A DNA stretch of 43,660 nucleotides from Tritrichomonas musculus (GCA_039105265.1 JAPFFF010000126.1:1-43660), one strand, 5' to 3'; numbered from the stretch's first letter, positions 26,890 to 40,364 are shown. Notes: generated by a model from the sequence alone, not told the origin. Made by a program: numbers and translations.

Positions 26890-27780
26890 CTTCCAAGCAG
26901 CATCGATTATCTCCTAAACAACAACGATTCTCTTCCAAGCAGCATCGATTCTCTTCCAAGCAGCATCGATTCTCTTCCAAGCAGCATCGATTCTCTTCCA
27001 AGCAGCATCGATTCTCTTCCAAACAACAACGATTCTCTTCCAAGCAGCATCGATTATCTCCCAAACAACAACGATTCTCTTCCAAGCAGCATCGAATATC
27101 TCCCAAACAACAACGATTCTCTTCCAAACAACAACGATTCTCTTCCAAGCAGCATCGATTCTCTTCCAAGCAGCATCGATTCTCTTCCAAGCAGCATCGA
27201 TTCTCTTCCAAACAACAACGATTCTCTTCCAAGCAGCATCGATTCTCTTCCAAACAACAACGATTCTCTTCCAAACAACAACGATTCTCTTCCAAACAAC
27301 AACGATTCTCTTCCAAGCAGCATCGATTCTCTTCCAAGCAGCATCGATTCTCTTCCAAACAACAACGATTCTCTTCCAAGCAGCATCGATTCTCTTCCAA
27401 GCAGCATCGATTCTCTTCCAAGCAGCATCGATTCTCTTCCAAGCAGCATCGATTCTCTTCCAAACAACAACGATTCTCTTCCAAACAACAACGATTCTCT
27501 TCCAAACAACAACGATTCTCTTCCAAGCAGCATCGATTCTCTTCCAAGCAGCATCGATTCTCTTCCAAGCAGCATCGATTCTCTTCCAAACAACAACGAT
27601 TCTCTTCCAAACAACAACGATTCTCTTCCAAGCAGCATCGATTCTCTTCCAAACAACAACGATTCTCTTCCAAACAACAACGATTCTCTTCCAAACAACA
27701 ACGATTCTCTTCCAAACAACAACGATTCTCTTCCAAGTAGCATCGATTCTCTTCCAAGCAGCATCGATTATCTCCCAAAC
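26890..27780 (+). repeat. Copy of 25.19-26.08 kb (1,701-bp offset)
   Basis: The order from Yt (26,915) to the TAG unit (27,738) repeats that of 25,214-26,037 at 81 monomers. One Y unit here has GAATAT at its head (position 3 T to A at 27,096), seen nowhere else. A further related copy follows about 756 bp on (to about 28.3 kb), so this stretch grew stepwise. Confidence 0.78.
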
Positions 27781-28542
27781 AACAACGATTCTCTTCCAAG
27801 CAGCATCGATTATCTCCCAAACAACAACGATTCTCTTCCAAACAACAACGATTCTCTTCCAAGCAGCATCGATTCTCTTCCAAACAACAACGATTCTCTT
27901 CCAAACAACAACGATTCTCTTCCAAACAACAACGATTCTCTTCCAAGCAGCATCGATTCTCTTCCAAGCAGCATCGATTCTCTTCCAAACAACAACGATT
28001 CTCTTCCAAGCAGCATCGATTCTCTTCCAAGCAGCATCGATTCTCTTCCAAGCAGCATCGATTCTCTTCCAAACAACAACGATTCTCTTCCAAGCAGCAT
28101 CGATTCTCTTCCAAGCAGCATCGATTCTCTTCCAAGCAGCATCGATTCTCTTCCAAACAACAACGATTCTCTTCCAAACAACAACGATTCTCTTCCAAGC
28201 AGCATCGATTCTCTTCCAAACAACAACGATTCTCTTCCAAACAACAACGATTCTCTTCCAAACAACAACGATTCTCTTCCAAACAACAACGATTCTCTTC
28301 CAAGTAGCATCGATTCTCTTCCAAGCAGCATCGATTATCTCCCAAACAACAACGATTCTCTTCCAAGCAGCATCGATTCTCTTCCAAGCAGCATCGATTC
28401 TCTTCCAAACAACAACGATTCTCTTCCAAACAACAACGATTCTCTTCCAAACAACAACGATTCTCTTCCAAACAACAACGATTCTCTTCCAAACAACAAC
28501 GATTCTCTTCCAAACAACAACGATTCTCTTCCAAGCAGCATC

Positions 28543-28752
28543 GATTCTCTTCCAAACAACAACGATTCTCTTCCAAACAACAACGATTCTCTTCCAAACA
28601 ACAACGATTCTCTTCCAAACAACAACGATTCTCTTCCAAACAACAACGATTCTCTTCCAAACAACAACGATTCTCTTCCAAACAACAACGATTCTCTTCC
28701 AAACAACAACGATTCTCTTCCAAACAACAACGATTCTCTTCCAAACAACAAC
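28543..28752 (+). repeat. Longest pure N run (10 monomers)
   Basis: Ten consecutive N monomers, preceded by N6-S (28,396-28,542) and followed by S at 28,753. I found no longer uninterrupted N run. Confidence 0.9.
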
Positions 28753-29676
28753 GATTCTCTTCCAAGCAGCATCGATTCTCTTCCAAACAACAACGATTCT
28801 CTTCCAAGCAGCATCGATTCTCTTCCAAGCAGCATCGATTCTCTTCCAAGCAGCATCGATTCTCTTCCAAACAACAACGATTCTCTTCCAAGCAGCATCG
28901 ATTATCTCCCAAACAACAACGATTCTCTTCCAAGCAGCATCGATTCTCTTCCAAACAACAACGATTCTCTTCCAAACAACAACGATTCTCTTCCAAGCAG
29001 CATCGATTCTCTTCCAAGCAGCATCGATTCTCTTCCAAGCAGCATCGATTCTCTTCCAAACAACAACGATTCTCTTCCAAGCAGCATCGATTCTCTTCCA
29101 AGCAGCATCGATTCTCTTCCAAGCAGCATCGATTCTCTTCCAAACAACAACGATTCTCTTCCAAACAACAACGATTCTCTTCCAAACAACAACGATTCTC
29201 TTCCAAACAACAACGATTCTCTTCCAAGCAGCATCGATTCTCTTCCAAGCAGCATCGATTATCTCCCAAACAACAACGATTCTCTTCCAAGCAGCATCGA
29301 TTCTCTTCCAAGCAGCATCGATTCTCTTCCAAACAACAACGATTCTCTTCCAAACAACAACGATTCTCTTCCAAACAACAACGATTCTCTTCCAAGTAGC
29401 ATCGATTCTCTTCCAAGCAGCATCGATTCTCTTCCAAACAACAACGATTCTCTTCCAAACAACAACGATTCTCTTCCAAACAACAACGATTCTCTTCCAA
29501 ACAACAACGATTCTCTTCCAAACAACAACGATTCTCTTCCAAGCAGCATCGATTCTCTTCCAAGCAGCATCGATTATCTCCTAAACAACAACGATTCTCT
29601 TCCAAGCAGCATCGATTATCTCCCAAACAACAACGATTCTCTTCCAAGCAGCATCGATTATCTCCCAAACAACAAC

Positions 29677-29697
29677 GATTTTCTTCCAAACAACAAC
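29677..29697 (+). repeat. N unit with head GATTTTCTTCC
   Basis: Position 5 is T (29,681). This private change lies just after two closely spaced Y units and was seen only here. Confidence 0.85.
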
Positions 29698-32509
29698 GAT
29701 TCTCTTCCAAGCAGCATCGATTCTCTTCCAAGCAGCATCGATTCTCTTCCAAGCAGCATCGATTCTCTTCCAAGCAGCATCGATTCTCTTCCAAACAACA
29801 ACGATTCTCTTCCAAACAACAACGATTCTCTTCCAAACAACAACGATTCTCTTCCAAACAACAACGATTCTCTTCCAAGCAGCATCGATTCTCTTCCAAG
29901 CAGCATCGATTATCTCCCAAACAACAACGATTCTCTTCCAAGCAGCATCGATTCTCTTCCAAGCAGCATCGATTCTCTTCCAAACAACAACGATTCTCTT
30001 CCAAACAACAACGATTCTCTTCCAAACAACAACGATTCTCTTCCAAGTAGCATCGATTCTCTTCCAAGCAGCATCGATTCTCTTCCAAACAACAACGATT
30101 CTCTTCCAAACAACAACGATTCTCTTCCAAACAACAACGATTCTCTTCCAAACAACAACGATTCTCTTCCAAACAACAACGATTCTCTTCCAAACAACAA
30201 CGATTCTCTTCCAAACAACAACGATTCTCTTCCAAGCAGCATCGATTCTCTTCCAAGCAGCATCGATTATCTCCTAAACAACAACGATTCTCTTCCAAGC
30301 AGCATCGATTCTCTTCCAAGCAGCATCGATTCTCTTCCAAGCAGCATCGATTCTCTTCCAAGCAGCATCGATTCTCTTCCAAACAACAACGATTCTCTTC
30401 CAAACAACAACGATTCTCTTCCAAACAACAACGATTCTCTTCCAAGCAGCATCGATTCTCTTCCAAGCAGCATCGATTCTCTTCCAAACAACAACGATTC
30501 TCTTCCAAGCAGCATCGATTCTCTTCCAAGCAGCATCGATTCTCTTCCAAGCAGCATCGATTCTCTTCCAAACAACAACGATTCTCTTCCAAGCAGCATC
30601 GATTCTCTTCCAAACAACAACGATTCTCTTCCAAACAACAACGATTCTCTTCCAAACAACAACGATTCTCTTCCAAGCAGCATCGATTCTCTTCCAAGCA
30701 GCATCGATTCTCTTCCAAACAACAACGATTCTCTTCCAAGCAGCATCGATTCTCTTCCAAGCAGCATCGATTCTCTTCCAAGCAGCATCGATTCTCTTCC
30801 AAACAACAACGATTCTCTTCCAAACAACAACGATTCTCTTCCAAACAACAACGATTCTCTTCCAAACAACAACGATTCTCTTCCAAGCAGCATCGATTCT
30901 CTTCCAAGCAGCATCGATTATCTCCCAAACAACAACGATTCTCTTCCAAGCAGCATCGATTCTCTTCCAAGCAGCATCGATTCTCTTCCAAGCAGCATCG
31001 ATTCTCTTCCAAACAACAACGATTCTCTTCCAAGCAGCATCGATTCTCTTCCAAGCAGCATCGATTCTCTTCCAAGCAGCATCGATTCTCTTCCAAACAA
31101 CAACGATTCTCTTCCAAACAACAACGATTCTCTTCCAAACAACAACGATTCTCTTCCAAACAACAACGATTCTCTTCCAAGCAGCATCGATTCTCTTCCA
31201 AGCAGCATCGATTATCTCCCAAACAACAACGATTCTCTTCCAAGCAGCATCGATTCTCTTCCAAGCAGCATCGATTCTCTTCCAAACAACAACGATTCTC
31301 TTCCAAACAACAACGATTCTCTTCCAAACAACAACGATTCTCTTCCAAACAACAACGATTCTCTTCCAAGCAGCATCGATTCTCTTCCAAGCAGCATCGA
31401 TTATCTCCCAAACAACAACGATTCTCTTCCAAGCAGCATCGATTCTCTTCCAAGCAGCATCGATTCTCTTCCAAACAACAACGATTCTCTTCCAAACAAC
31501 AACGATTCTCTTCCAAACAACAACGATTCTCTTCCAAGCAGCATCGATTCTCTTCCAAGCAGCATCGATTATCTCCCAAACAACAACGATTCTCTTCCAA
31601 GCAGCATCGATTCTCTTCCAAACAACAACGATTCTCTTCCAAACAACAACGATTCTCTTCCAAACAACAACGATTCTCTTCCAAACAACAACGATTCTCT
31701 TCCAAACAACAACGATTCTCTTCCAAGCAGCATCGATTCTCTTCCAAGCAGCATCGATTATCTCCCAAACAACAACGATTCTCTTCCAAGCAGCATCGAT
31801 TCTCTTCCAAGCAGCATCGATTCTCTTCCAAACAACAACGATTCTCTTCCAAACAACAACGATTCTCTTCCAAGCAGCATCGATTCTCTTCCAAGCAGCA
31901 TCGATTATCTCCCAAACAACAACGATTCTCTTCCAAACAACAACGATTCTCTTCCAAGCAGCATCGATTCTCTTCCAAACAACAACGATTCTCTTCCAAG
32001 CAGCATCGATTCTCTTCCAAGCAGCATCGATTCTCTTCCAAGCAGCATCGATTCTCTTCCAAACAACAACGATTCTCTTCCAAACAACAACGATTCTCTT
32101 CCAAACAACAACGATTCTCTTCCAAGCAGCATCGATTCTCTTCCAAGCAGCATCGATTCTCTTCCAAACAACAACGATTCTCTTCCAAGCAGCATCGATT
32201 CTCTTCCAAGCAGCATCGATTCTCTTCCAAGCAGCATCGATTCTCTTCCAAACAACAACGATTCTCTTCCAAGCAGCATCGATTCTCTTCCAAGCAGCAT
32301 CGATTCTCTTCCAAGCAGCATCGATTCTCTTCCAAACAACAACGATTCTCTTCCAAACAACAACGATTCTCTTCCAAGCAGCATCGATTCTCTTCCAAAC
32401 AACAACGATTCTCTTCCAAACAACAACGATTCTCTTCCAAACAACAACGATTCTCTTCCAAACAACAACGATTCTCTTCCAAGTAGCATCGATTCTCTTC
32501 CAAGCAGCA

Positions 32510-35330
32510 TCGATTATCTCCCAAACAACAACGATTCTCTTCCAAGTAGCATCGATTCTCTTCCAAGCAGCATCGATTCTCTTCCAAACAACAACGATTC
32601 TCTTCCAAACAACAACGATTCTCTTCCAAACAACAACGATTCTCTTCCAAACAACAACGATTCTCTTCCAAACAACAACGATTCTCTTCCAAACAACAAC
32701 GATTCTCTTCCAAGCAGCATCGATTCTCTTCCAAACAACAACGATTCTCTTCCAAACAACAACGATTCTCTTCCAAGCAGCATCGATTCTCTTCCAAACA
32801 ACAACGATTCTCTTCCAAACAACAACGATTCTCTTCCAAACAACAACGATTCTCTTCCAAACAACAACGATTCTCTTCCAAACAACAACGATTCTCTTCC
32901 AAACAACAACGATTCTCTTCCAAGCAGCATCGATTCTCTTCCAAGCAGCATCGATTCTCTTCCAAACAACAACGATTCTCTTCCAAGCAGCATCGATTAT
33001 CTCCCAAACAACAACGATTCTCTTCCAAGCAGCATCGATTCTCTTCCAAACAACAACGATTCTCTTCCAAACAACAACGATTCTCTTCCAAACAACAACG
33101 ATTCTCTTCCAAACAACAACGATTCTCTTCCAAACAACAACGATTCTCTTCCAAACAACAACGATTCTCTTCCAAGCAGCATCGATTCTCTTCCAAGCAG
33201 CATCGATTCTCTTCCAAACAACAACGATTCTCTTCCAAGCAGCATCGATTATCTCCCAAACAACAACGATTCTCTTCCAAGCAGCATCGATTCTCTTCCA
33301 AACAACAAAGATTCTCTTCCAAACAACAACGATTCTCTTCCAAGCAGCATCGATTCTCTTCCAAGCAGCATCGATTCTCTTCCAAGCAGCATCGATTCTC
33401 TTCCAAACAACAACGATTCTCTTCCAAGCAGCATCGATTCTCTTCCAAGCAGCATCGATTCTCTTCCAAGCAGCATCGATTCTCTTCCAAACAACAACGA
33501 TTCTCTTCCAAACAACAACGATTCTCTTCCAAACAACAACGATTCTCTTCCAAACAACAACGATTCTCTTCCAAGCAGCATCGATTCTCTTCCAAGCAGC
33601 ATCGATTATCTCCCAAACAACAACGATTCTCTTCCAAGCAGCATCGATTCTCTTCCAAGCAGCATCGATTCTCTTCCAAACAACAACGATTCTCTTCCAA
33701 ACAACAACGATTCTCTTCCAAACAACAACGATTCTCTTCCAAGTAGCATCGATTCTCTTCCAAGCAGCATCGATTCTCTTCCAAACAACAACGATTCTCT
33801 TCCAAACAACAACGATTCTCTTCCAAACAACAACGATTCTCTTCCAAACAACAACGATTCTCTTCCAAACAACAACGATTCTCTTCCAAGCAGCATCGAT
33901 TCTCTTCCAAGCAGCATCGATTATCTCCTAAACAACAACGATTCTCTTCCAAGCAGCATCGATTCTCTTCCAAGCAGCATCGATTCTCTTCCAAGCAGCA
34001 TCGATTCTCTTCCAAGCAGCATCGATTATCTCCCAAACAACAACGATTCTCTTCCAAGCAGCATCGATTATCTCCCAAACAACAACGATTCTCTTCCAAA
34101 CAACAACGATTCTCTTCCAAGCAGCATCGATTCTCTTCCAAGCAGCATCGATTCTCTTCCAAGCAGCATCGATTCTCTTCCAAACAACAACGATTCTCTT
34201 CCAAGCAGCATCGATTCTCTTCCAAACAACAACGATTCTCTTCCAAACAACAACGATTCTCTTCCAAACAACAACGATTCTCTTCCAAGCAGCATCGATT
34301 CTCTTCCAAGCAGCATCGATTCTCTTCCAAACAACAACGATTCTCTTCCAAGCAGCATCGATTCTCTTCCAAGCAGCATCGATTCTCTTCCAAGCAGCAT
34401 CGATTCTCTTCCAAGCAGCATCGATTCTCTTCCAAACAACAACGATTCTCTTCCAAGCAGCATCGATTCTCTTCCAAACAACAACGATTCTCTTCCAAAC
34501 AACAACGATTCTCTTCCAAACAACAACGATTCTCTTCCAAGCAGCATCGATTCTCTTCCAAGCAGCATCGATTCTCTTCCAAACAACAACGATTCTCTTC
34601 CAAGCAGCATCGATTCTCTTCCAAGCAGCATCGATTCTCTTCCAAGCAGCATCGATTCTCTTCCAAACAACAACGATTCTCTTCCAAACAACAACGATTC
34701 TCTTCCAAACAACAACGATTCTCTTCCAAGCAGCATCGATTCTCTTCCAAACAACAACGATTCTCTTCCAAACAACAACGATTCTCTTCCAAGCAGCATC
34801 GATTCTCTTCCAAACAACAACGATTCTCTTCCAAACAACAACGATTCTCTTCCAAGCAGCATCGATTCTCTTCCAAGCAGCATCGATTCTCTTCCAAGCA
34901 GCATCGATTCTCTTCCAAGCAGCATCGATTCTCTTCCAAGCAGCATCGATTCTCTTCCAAGCAGCATCGATTCTCTTCCAAACAACAACGATTCTCTTCC
35001 AAGCAGCATCGATTATCTCCCAAACAACAACGATTCTCTTCCAAACAACAACGATTCTCTTCCAAACAACAACGATTCTCTTCCAAGCAGCATCGATTCT
35101 CTTCCAAGCAGCATCGATTCTCTTCCAAGCAGCATCGATTCTCTTCCAAACAACAACGATTCTCTTCCAAGCAGCATCGATTCTCTTCCAAGCAGCATCG
35201 ATTCTCTTCCAAGCAGCATCGATTCTCTTCCAAACAACAACGATTCTCTTCCAAACAACAACGATTCTCTTCCAAACAACAACGATTCTCTTCCAAGCAG
35301 CATCGATTCTCTCCCAAACAACAACGATTC
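32510..35330 (+). repeat. Higher-order block E, copy 1
   Basis: Monomer order recurs at 40.53-42.93 kb. Barcodes are the K unit at 33,307-33,309, Yt at 33,929 and an N unit with position 9 = C (35,313). The offset is 8,020 bp on the left and 7,621 bp on the right. The other copy therefore lacks 399 bp (19 monomers) of the 33.4-33.9 kb section. The left section is also related to 24.3-25.2 kb (offset 8,673 bp). Confidence 0.82.
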
Positions 35331-36774
35331 TCTTCCAAGCAGCATCGATTCTCTTCCAAGCAGCATCGATTCTCTTCCAAGCAGCATCGATTCTCTTCCA
35401 AGCAGCATCGATTCTCTTCCAAGCAGCATCGATTCTCTTCCAAGCAGCATCGATTCTCTTCCAAACAACAACGATTCTCTTCCAAACAACAACGATTCTC
35501 TTCCAAACAACAACGATTCTCTTCCAAGCAGCATCGATTCTCTTCCAAGCAGCATCGATTCTCTTCCAAACAACAACGATTCTCTTCCAAACAACAACGA
35601 TTCTCTTCCAAACAACAACGATTCTCTTCCAAGCAGCATCGATTCTCTTCCAAGCAGCATCGATTCTCTTCCAAGCAGCATCGATTCTCTTCCAAACAAC
35701 AACGATTCTCTTCCAAACAACAACGATTCTCTTCCAAGCAGCATCGATTCTCTTCCAAGCAGCATCGATTCTCTTCCAAGCAGCATCGATTCTCTTCCAA
35801 ACAACAACGATTCTCTTCCAAACAACAACGATTCTCTTCCAAACAACAACGATTCTCTTCCAAGCAGCATCGATTCTCTTCCAAGCAGCATCGATTCTCT
35901 TCCAAGCAGCATCGATTCTCTTCCAAACAACAACGATTCTCTTCCAAACAACAACGATTCTCTTCCAAGCAGCATCGATTCTCTTCCAAGCAGCATCGAT
36001 TCTCTTCCAAGCAGCATCGATTCTCTTCCAAACAACAACGATTCTCTTCCAAACAACAACGATTCTCTTCCAAACAACAACGATTCTCTTCCAAACAACA
36101 ACGATTCTCTTCCAAGCAGCATCGATTCTCTTCCAAGCAGCATCGATTATCTCCCAAACAACAACGATTCTCTTCCAAGCAGCATCGATTCTCTTCCAAG
36201 CAGCATCGATTCTCTTCCAAACAACAACGATTCTCTTCCAAACAACAACGATTCTCTTCCAAACAACAACGATTCTCTTCCAAGTAGCATCGATTCTCTT
36301 CCAAGCAGCATCGATTATCTCCCAAACAACAACGATTCTCTTCCAAGCAGCATCGATTCTCTTCCAAACAACAACGATTCTCTTCCAAACAACAACGATT
36401 CTCTTCCAAACAACAACGATTCTCTTCCAAACAACAACGATTCTCTTCCAAACAACAACGATTCTCTTCCAAGCAGCATCGATTCTCTTCCAAGCAGCAT
36501 CGATTATCTCCCAAACAACAACGATTCTCTTCCAAGCAGCATCGATTCTCTTCCAAGCAGCATCGATTCTCTTCCAAACAACAACGATTCTCTTCCAAAC
36601 AACAACGATTCTCTTCCAAGCAGCATCGATTCTCTTCCAAGCAGCATCGATTCTCTTCCAAGCAGCATCGATTCTCTTCCAAACAACAACGATTCTCTTC
36701 CAAACAACAACGATTCTCTTCCAAGCAGCATCGATTCTCTTCCAAGCAGCATCGATTATCTCCCAAACAACAAC

Positions 36775-36984
36775 GATTCTCTTCCAAGCAGCATCGATTC
36801 TCTTCCAAGCAGCATCGATTCTCTTCCAAGCAGCATCGATTCTCTTCCAAGCAGCATCGATTCTCTTCCAAGCAGCATCGATTCTCTTCCAAGCAGCATC
36901 GATTCTCTTCCAAGCAGCATCGATTCTCTTCCAAGCAGCATCGATTCTCTTCCAAGCAGCATCGATTCTCTTCCAAGCAGCATC
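36775..36984 (+). repeat. Longest pure S run (10 monomers)
   Basis: Ten consecutive S monomers between a Y unit (36,754-36,774) and four N units. Each S-to-next-monomer boundary makes ATCGAT, so this run is a regular 21-bp ladder of that palindrome. Confidence 0.9.
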
Positions 36985-37129
36985 GATTCTCTTCCAAACA
37001 ACAACGATTCTCTTCCAAACAACAACGATTCTCTTCCAAACAACAACGATTCTCTTCCAAACAACAACGATTCTCTTCCAAGCAGCATCGATTCTCTTCC
37101 AAGCAGCATCGATTATCTCCCAAACAACA

Positions 37130-38100
37130 ACGATTCTCTTCCAAGCAGCATCGATTCTCTTCCAAGCAGCATCGATTCTCTTCCAAACAACAACGATTCT
37201 CTTCCAAACAACAACGATTCTCTTCCAAACAACAACGATTCTCTTCCAAGTAGCATCGATTCTCTTCCAAGCAGCATCGATTATCTCCCAAACAACAACG
37301 ATTCTCTTCCAAGCAGCATCGATTCTCTTCCAAACAACAACGATTCTCTTCCAAACAACAACGATTCTCTTCCAAACAACAACGATTCTCTTCCAAACAA
37401 CAACGATTCTCTTCCAAACAACAACGATTCTCTTCCAAGCAGCATCGATTCTCTTCCAAGCAGCATCGATTATCTCCCAAACAACAACGATTCTCTTCCA
37501 AGCAGCATCGATTCTCTTCCAAGCAGCATCGATTCTCTTCCAAACAACAACGATTCTCTTCCAAACAACAACGATTCTCTTCCAAGCAGCATCGATTCTC
37601 TTCCAAGCAGCATCGATTATCTCCCAAACAACAACGATTCTCTTCCAAACAACAACGATTCTCTTCCAAGCAGCATCGATTCTCTTCCAAGCAGCATCGA
37701 TTCTCTTCCAAGCAGCATCGATTCTCTTCCAAGCAGCATCGATTCTCTTCCAAGCAGCATCGATTCTCTTCCAAACAACAACGATTCTCTTCCAAACAAC
37801 AACGATTCTCTTCCAAACAACAACGATTCTCTTCCAAGCAGCATCGATTCTCTTCCAAGCAGCATCGATTCTCTTCCAAGCAGCATCGATTCTCTTCCAA
37901 ACAACAACGATTCTCTTCCAAACAACAACGATTCTCTTCCAAACAACAACGATTCTCTTCCAAGCAGCATCGATTCTCTTCCAAACAACAACGATTCTCT
38001 TCTAAACAACAACGATTCTCTTCCAAACAACAACGATTCTCTTCCAAACAACAACGATTCTCTTCCAAGTAGCATCGATTCTCTTCCATGCAGCATCGAT
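37130..38100 (+). repeat. Higher-order block F, copy 1 (1,428/1,386-bp offset)
   Basis: Order from about 37.13 kb to the ATG unit at 38,088 recurs at 1,428 bp, then at 1,386 bp after a two-monomer difference. A CTA unit lies at 38,003. The segment N-N-N-S-N-CTA-N-N-TAG-ATG-Y here equals that at 4.4-4.6 kb, about 33.5 kb away. Confidence 0.82.
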
Positions 38101-38559
38101 TATCTCCCAAACAACAACGATTCTCTTCCAAGCAGCATCGATTCTCTTCCAAACAACAACGATTCTCTTCCAAACAACAACGATTCTCTTCCAAACAACA
38201 ACGATTCTCTTCCAAACAACAACGATTCTCTTCCAAACAACAACGATTCTCTTCCAAACAACAACGATTCTCTTCCAAGCAGCATCGATTCTCTTCCAAA
38301 CAACAACGATTCTCTTCCAAGCAGCATCGATTCTCTTCCAAGCAGCATCGATTCTCTTCCAAACAACAACGATTCTCTTCCAAGCAGCATCGATTCTCTT
38401 CCAAGCAGCATCGATTCTCTTCCAAACAACAACGATTCTCTTCCAAACAACAACGATTCTCTTCCAAACAACAACGATTCTCTTCCAAACAACAACGATT
38501 CTCTTCCAAGCAGCATCGATTCTCTTCCAAGCAGCATCGATTATCTCCCAAACAACAAC

Positions 38560-39485
38560 GATTCTCTTCCAAGCAGCATCGATTCTCTTCCAAGCAGCAT
38601 CGATTCTCTTCCAAACAACAACGATTCTCTTCCAAACAACAACGATTCTCTTCCAAACAACAACGATTCTCTTCCAAGTAGCATCGATTCTCTTCCAAGC
38701 AGCATCGATTATCTCCCAAACAACAACGATTCTCTTCCAAGCAGCATCGATTCTCTTCCAAACAACAACGATTCTCTTCCAAACAACAACGATTCTCTTC
38801 CAAACAACAACGATTCTCTTCCAAACAACAACGATTCTCTTCCAAACAACAACGATTCTCTTCCAAGCAGCATCGATTCTCTTCCAAGCAGCATCGATTA
38901 TCTCCCAAACAACAACGATTCTCTTCCAAGCAGCATCGATTCTCTTCCAAGCAGCATCGATTCTCTTCCAAACAACAACGATTCTCTTCCAAACAACAAC
39001 GATTCTCTTCCAAGCAGCATCGATTCTCTTCCAAGCAGCATCGATTATCTCCCAAACAACAACGATTCTCTTCCAAGCAGCATCGATTCTCTTCCAAGCA
39101 GCATCGATTCTCTTCCAAGCAGCATCGATTCTCTTCCAAGCAGCATCGATTCTCTTCCAAACAACAACGATTCTCTTCCAAACAACAACGATTCTCTTCC
39201 AAACAACAACGATTCTCTTCCAAGCAGCATCGATTCTCTTCCAAGCAGCATCGATTCTCTTCCAAGCAGCATCGATTCTCTTCCAAACAACAACGATTCT
39301 CTTCCAAACAACAACGATTCTCTTCCAAACAACAACGATTCTCTTCCAAGCAGCATCGATTCTCTTCCAAACAACAACGATTCTCTTCTAAACAACAACG
39401 ATTCTCTTCCAAACAACAACGATTCTCTTCCAAACAACAACGATTCTCTTCCAAGTAGCATCGATTCTCTTCCATGCAGCATCGA
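38560..39485 (+). repeat. Higher-order block F, copy 2
   Basis: Counterpart of 37.13-38.10 kb with the CTA unit at 39,389 and the ATG unit at 39,474. It is followed by Y-S-N7, as copy 1 is followed by Y-S and a run of N. Confidence 0.82.
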
Positions 39486-39777
39486 TTATCTCCCAAACAA
39501 CAACGATTCTCTTCCAAGCAGCATCGATTCTCTTCCAAACAACAACGATTCTCTTCCAAACAACAACGATTCTCTTCCAAACAACAACGATTCTCTTCCA
39601 AACAACAACGATTCTCTTCCAAACAACAACGATTCTCTTCCAAACAACAACGATTCTCTTCCAAACAACAACGATTCTCTTCCAAGCAGCATCGATTCTC
39701 TTCCAAACAACAACGATTCTCTTCCAAGCAGCATCGATTCTCTTCCAAGCAGCATCGATTCTCTTCCAAACAACAAC

Positions 39778-39797
39778 GATTCTCTTCCAAACACAAC
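39778..39797 (+). repeat. 20-bp monomer (one base short), copy 1
   Basis: An N unit whose tail reads AAACACAAC, one A shorter than AAACAACAAC. It shifts the repeat phase by -1. The same defect recurs 587 bp downstream in the same context (followed by S, N4, TAG unit, S, Y, S, S). Confidence 0.93.
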
Positions 39798-40364
39798 GAT
39801 TCTCTTCCAAGCAGCATCGATTCTCTTCCAAACAACAACGATTCTCTTCCAAACAACAACGATTCTCTTCCAAACAACAACGATTCTCTTCCAAACAACA
39901 ACGATTCTCTTCCAAGTAGCATCGATTCTCTTCCAAGCAGCATCGATTATCTCCCAAACAACAACGATTCTCTTCCAAGCAGCATCGATTCTCTTCCAAG
40001 CAGCATCGATTCTCTTCCAAGCAGCATCGATTCTCTTCCAAGCAGCATCGATTCTCTTCCAAACAACAACGATTCTCTTCCAAGCAGCATCGATTCTCTT
40101 CCAAACAACAACGATTCTCTTCCAAACAACAACGATTCTCTTCCAAACAACAACGATTCTCTTCCAAGCAGCATCGATTCTCTTCCAAACAACAACGATT
40201 CTCTTCCAAACAACAACGATTCTCTTCCAAACAACAACGATTCTCTTCCAAGCAGCATCGATTCTCTTCCAAACAACAACGATTCTCTTCCAAGCAGCAT
40301 CGATTCTCTTCCAAGCAGCATCGATTCTCTTCCAAGCAGCATCGATTCTCTTCCAAACAACAAC

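Larger units (their letters stand above)
433..39480 (+). repeat. Linked TAG+ATG unit pairs (17 dispersed copies)
   Basis: An S-like unit with tail AAGTAGCATC is directly followed by one with tail ATGCAGCATC. The ATG triplets start at 451, 829, 1,984, 2,362, 3,958, 4,588, 7,150, 8,457, 9,087, 11,649, 12,552, 14,211, 15,114, 17,865, 18,768, 38,088 and 39,474. Each ATG unit I found is preceded by a TAG unit, whereas TAG units (about 40) also occur without it. The pair is therefore a 42-bp barcode inherited as a block. Its TAG and ATG are in the same plus-strand phase, which produces apparent starts and stops without implying genes. Confidence 0.9.
7438..39777 (-). other. Stop-free minus-strand frame (CCLEENR heptads), not called as a gene
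   Basis: In this frame S and N both read CCLEENR. Y and Yt read CCLGDNR, the TAG unit CYLEENR and the ATG unit CCMEENR. No stop codon occurs over about 32.3 kb (about 10,780 codons). To either side the same heptad continues without stops, in other phases, beyond the odd-length monomers. Nothing resembling a promoter, unique N- or C-terminal domain or splice structure is visible, and a frame without stops is expected when a 21-bp unit lacks them. A giant heptad-repeat protein cannot be excluded from sequence alone, but I rate it unlikely. Confidence 0.1.
7438..39777 (+). other. Stop-free plus-strand frame (DSLPSSI / DSLPNNN), not called as a gene
   Basis: S reads DSLPSSI, N reads DSLPNNN, Y reads DYLPNNN and Yt reads DYLLNNN. 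The frame has no stop in the window but also no ATG in phase within this stretch. N followed by any normal unit makes Asn-Asp-Ser, a formal N-glycosylation sequon, so the translation superficially looks like a low-complexity surface protein. All three S/N differences change the amino acid here, with no sign of coding constraint. Most likely a by-product of the 21-bp period. Confidence 0.07.

Noticed and set aside
451-39476. ATG triplets with an upstream TAG as reinitiation or start sites
   Set aside because: Seventeen copies of one 42-bp dimer inside a satellite, with no ribosome-binding or promoter-like sequence and no distinct downstream reading frame.
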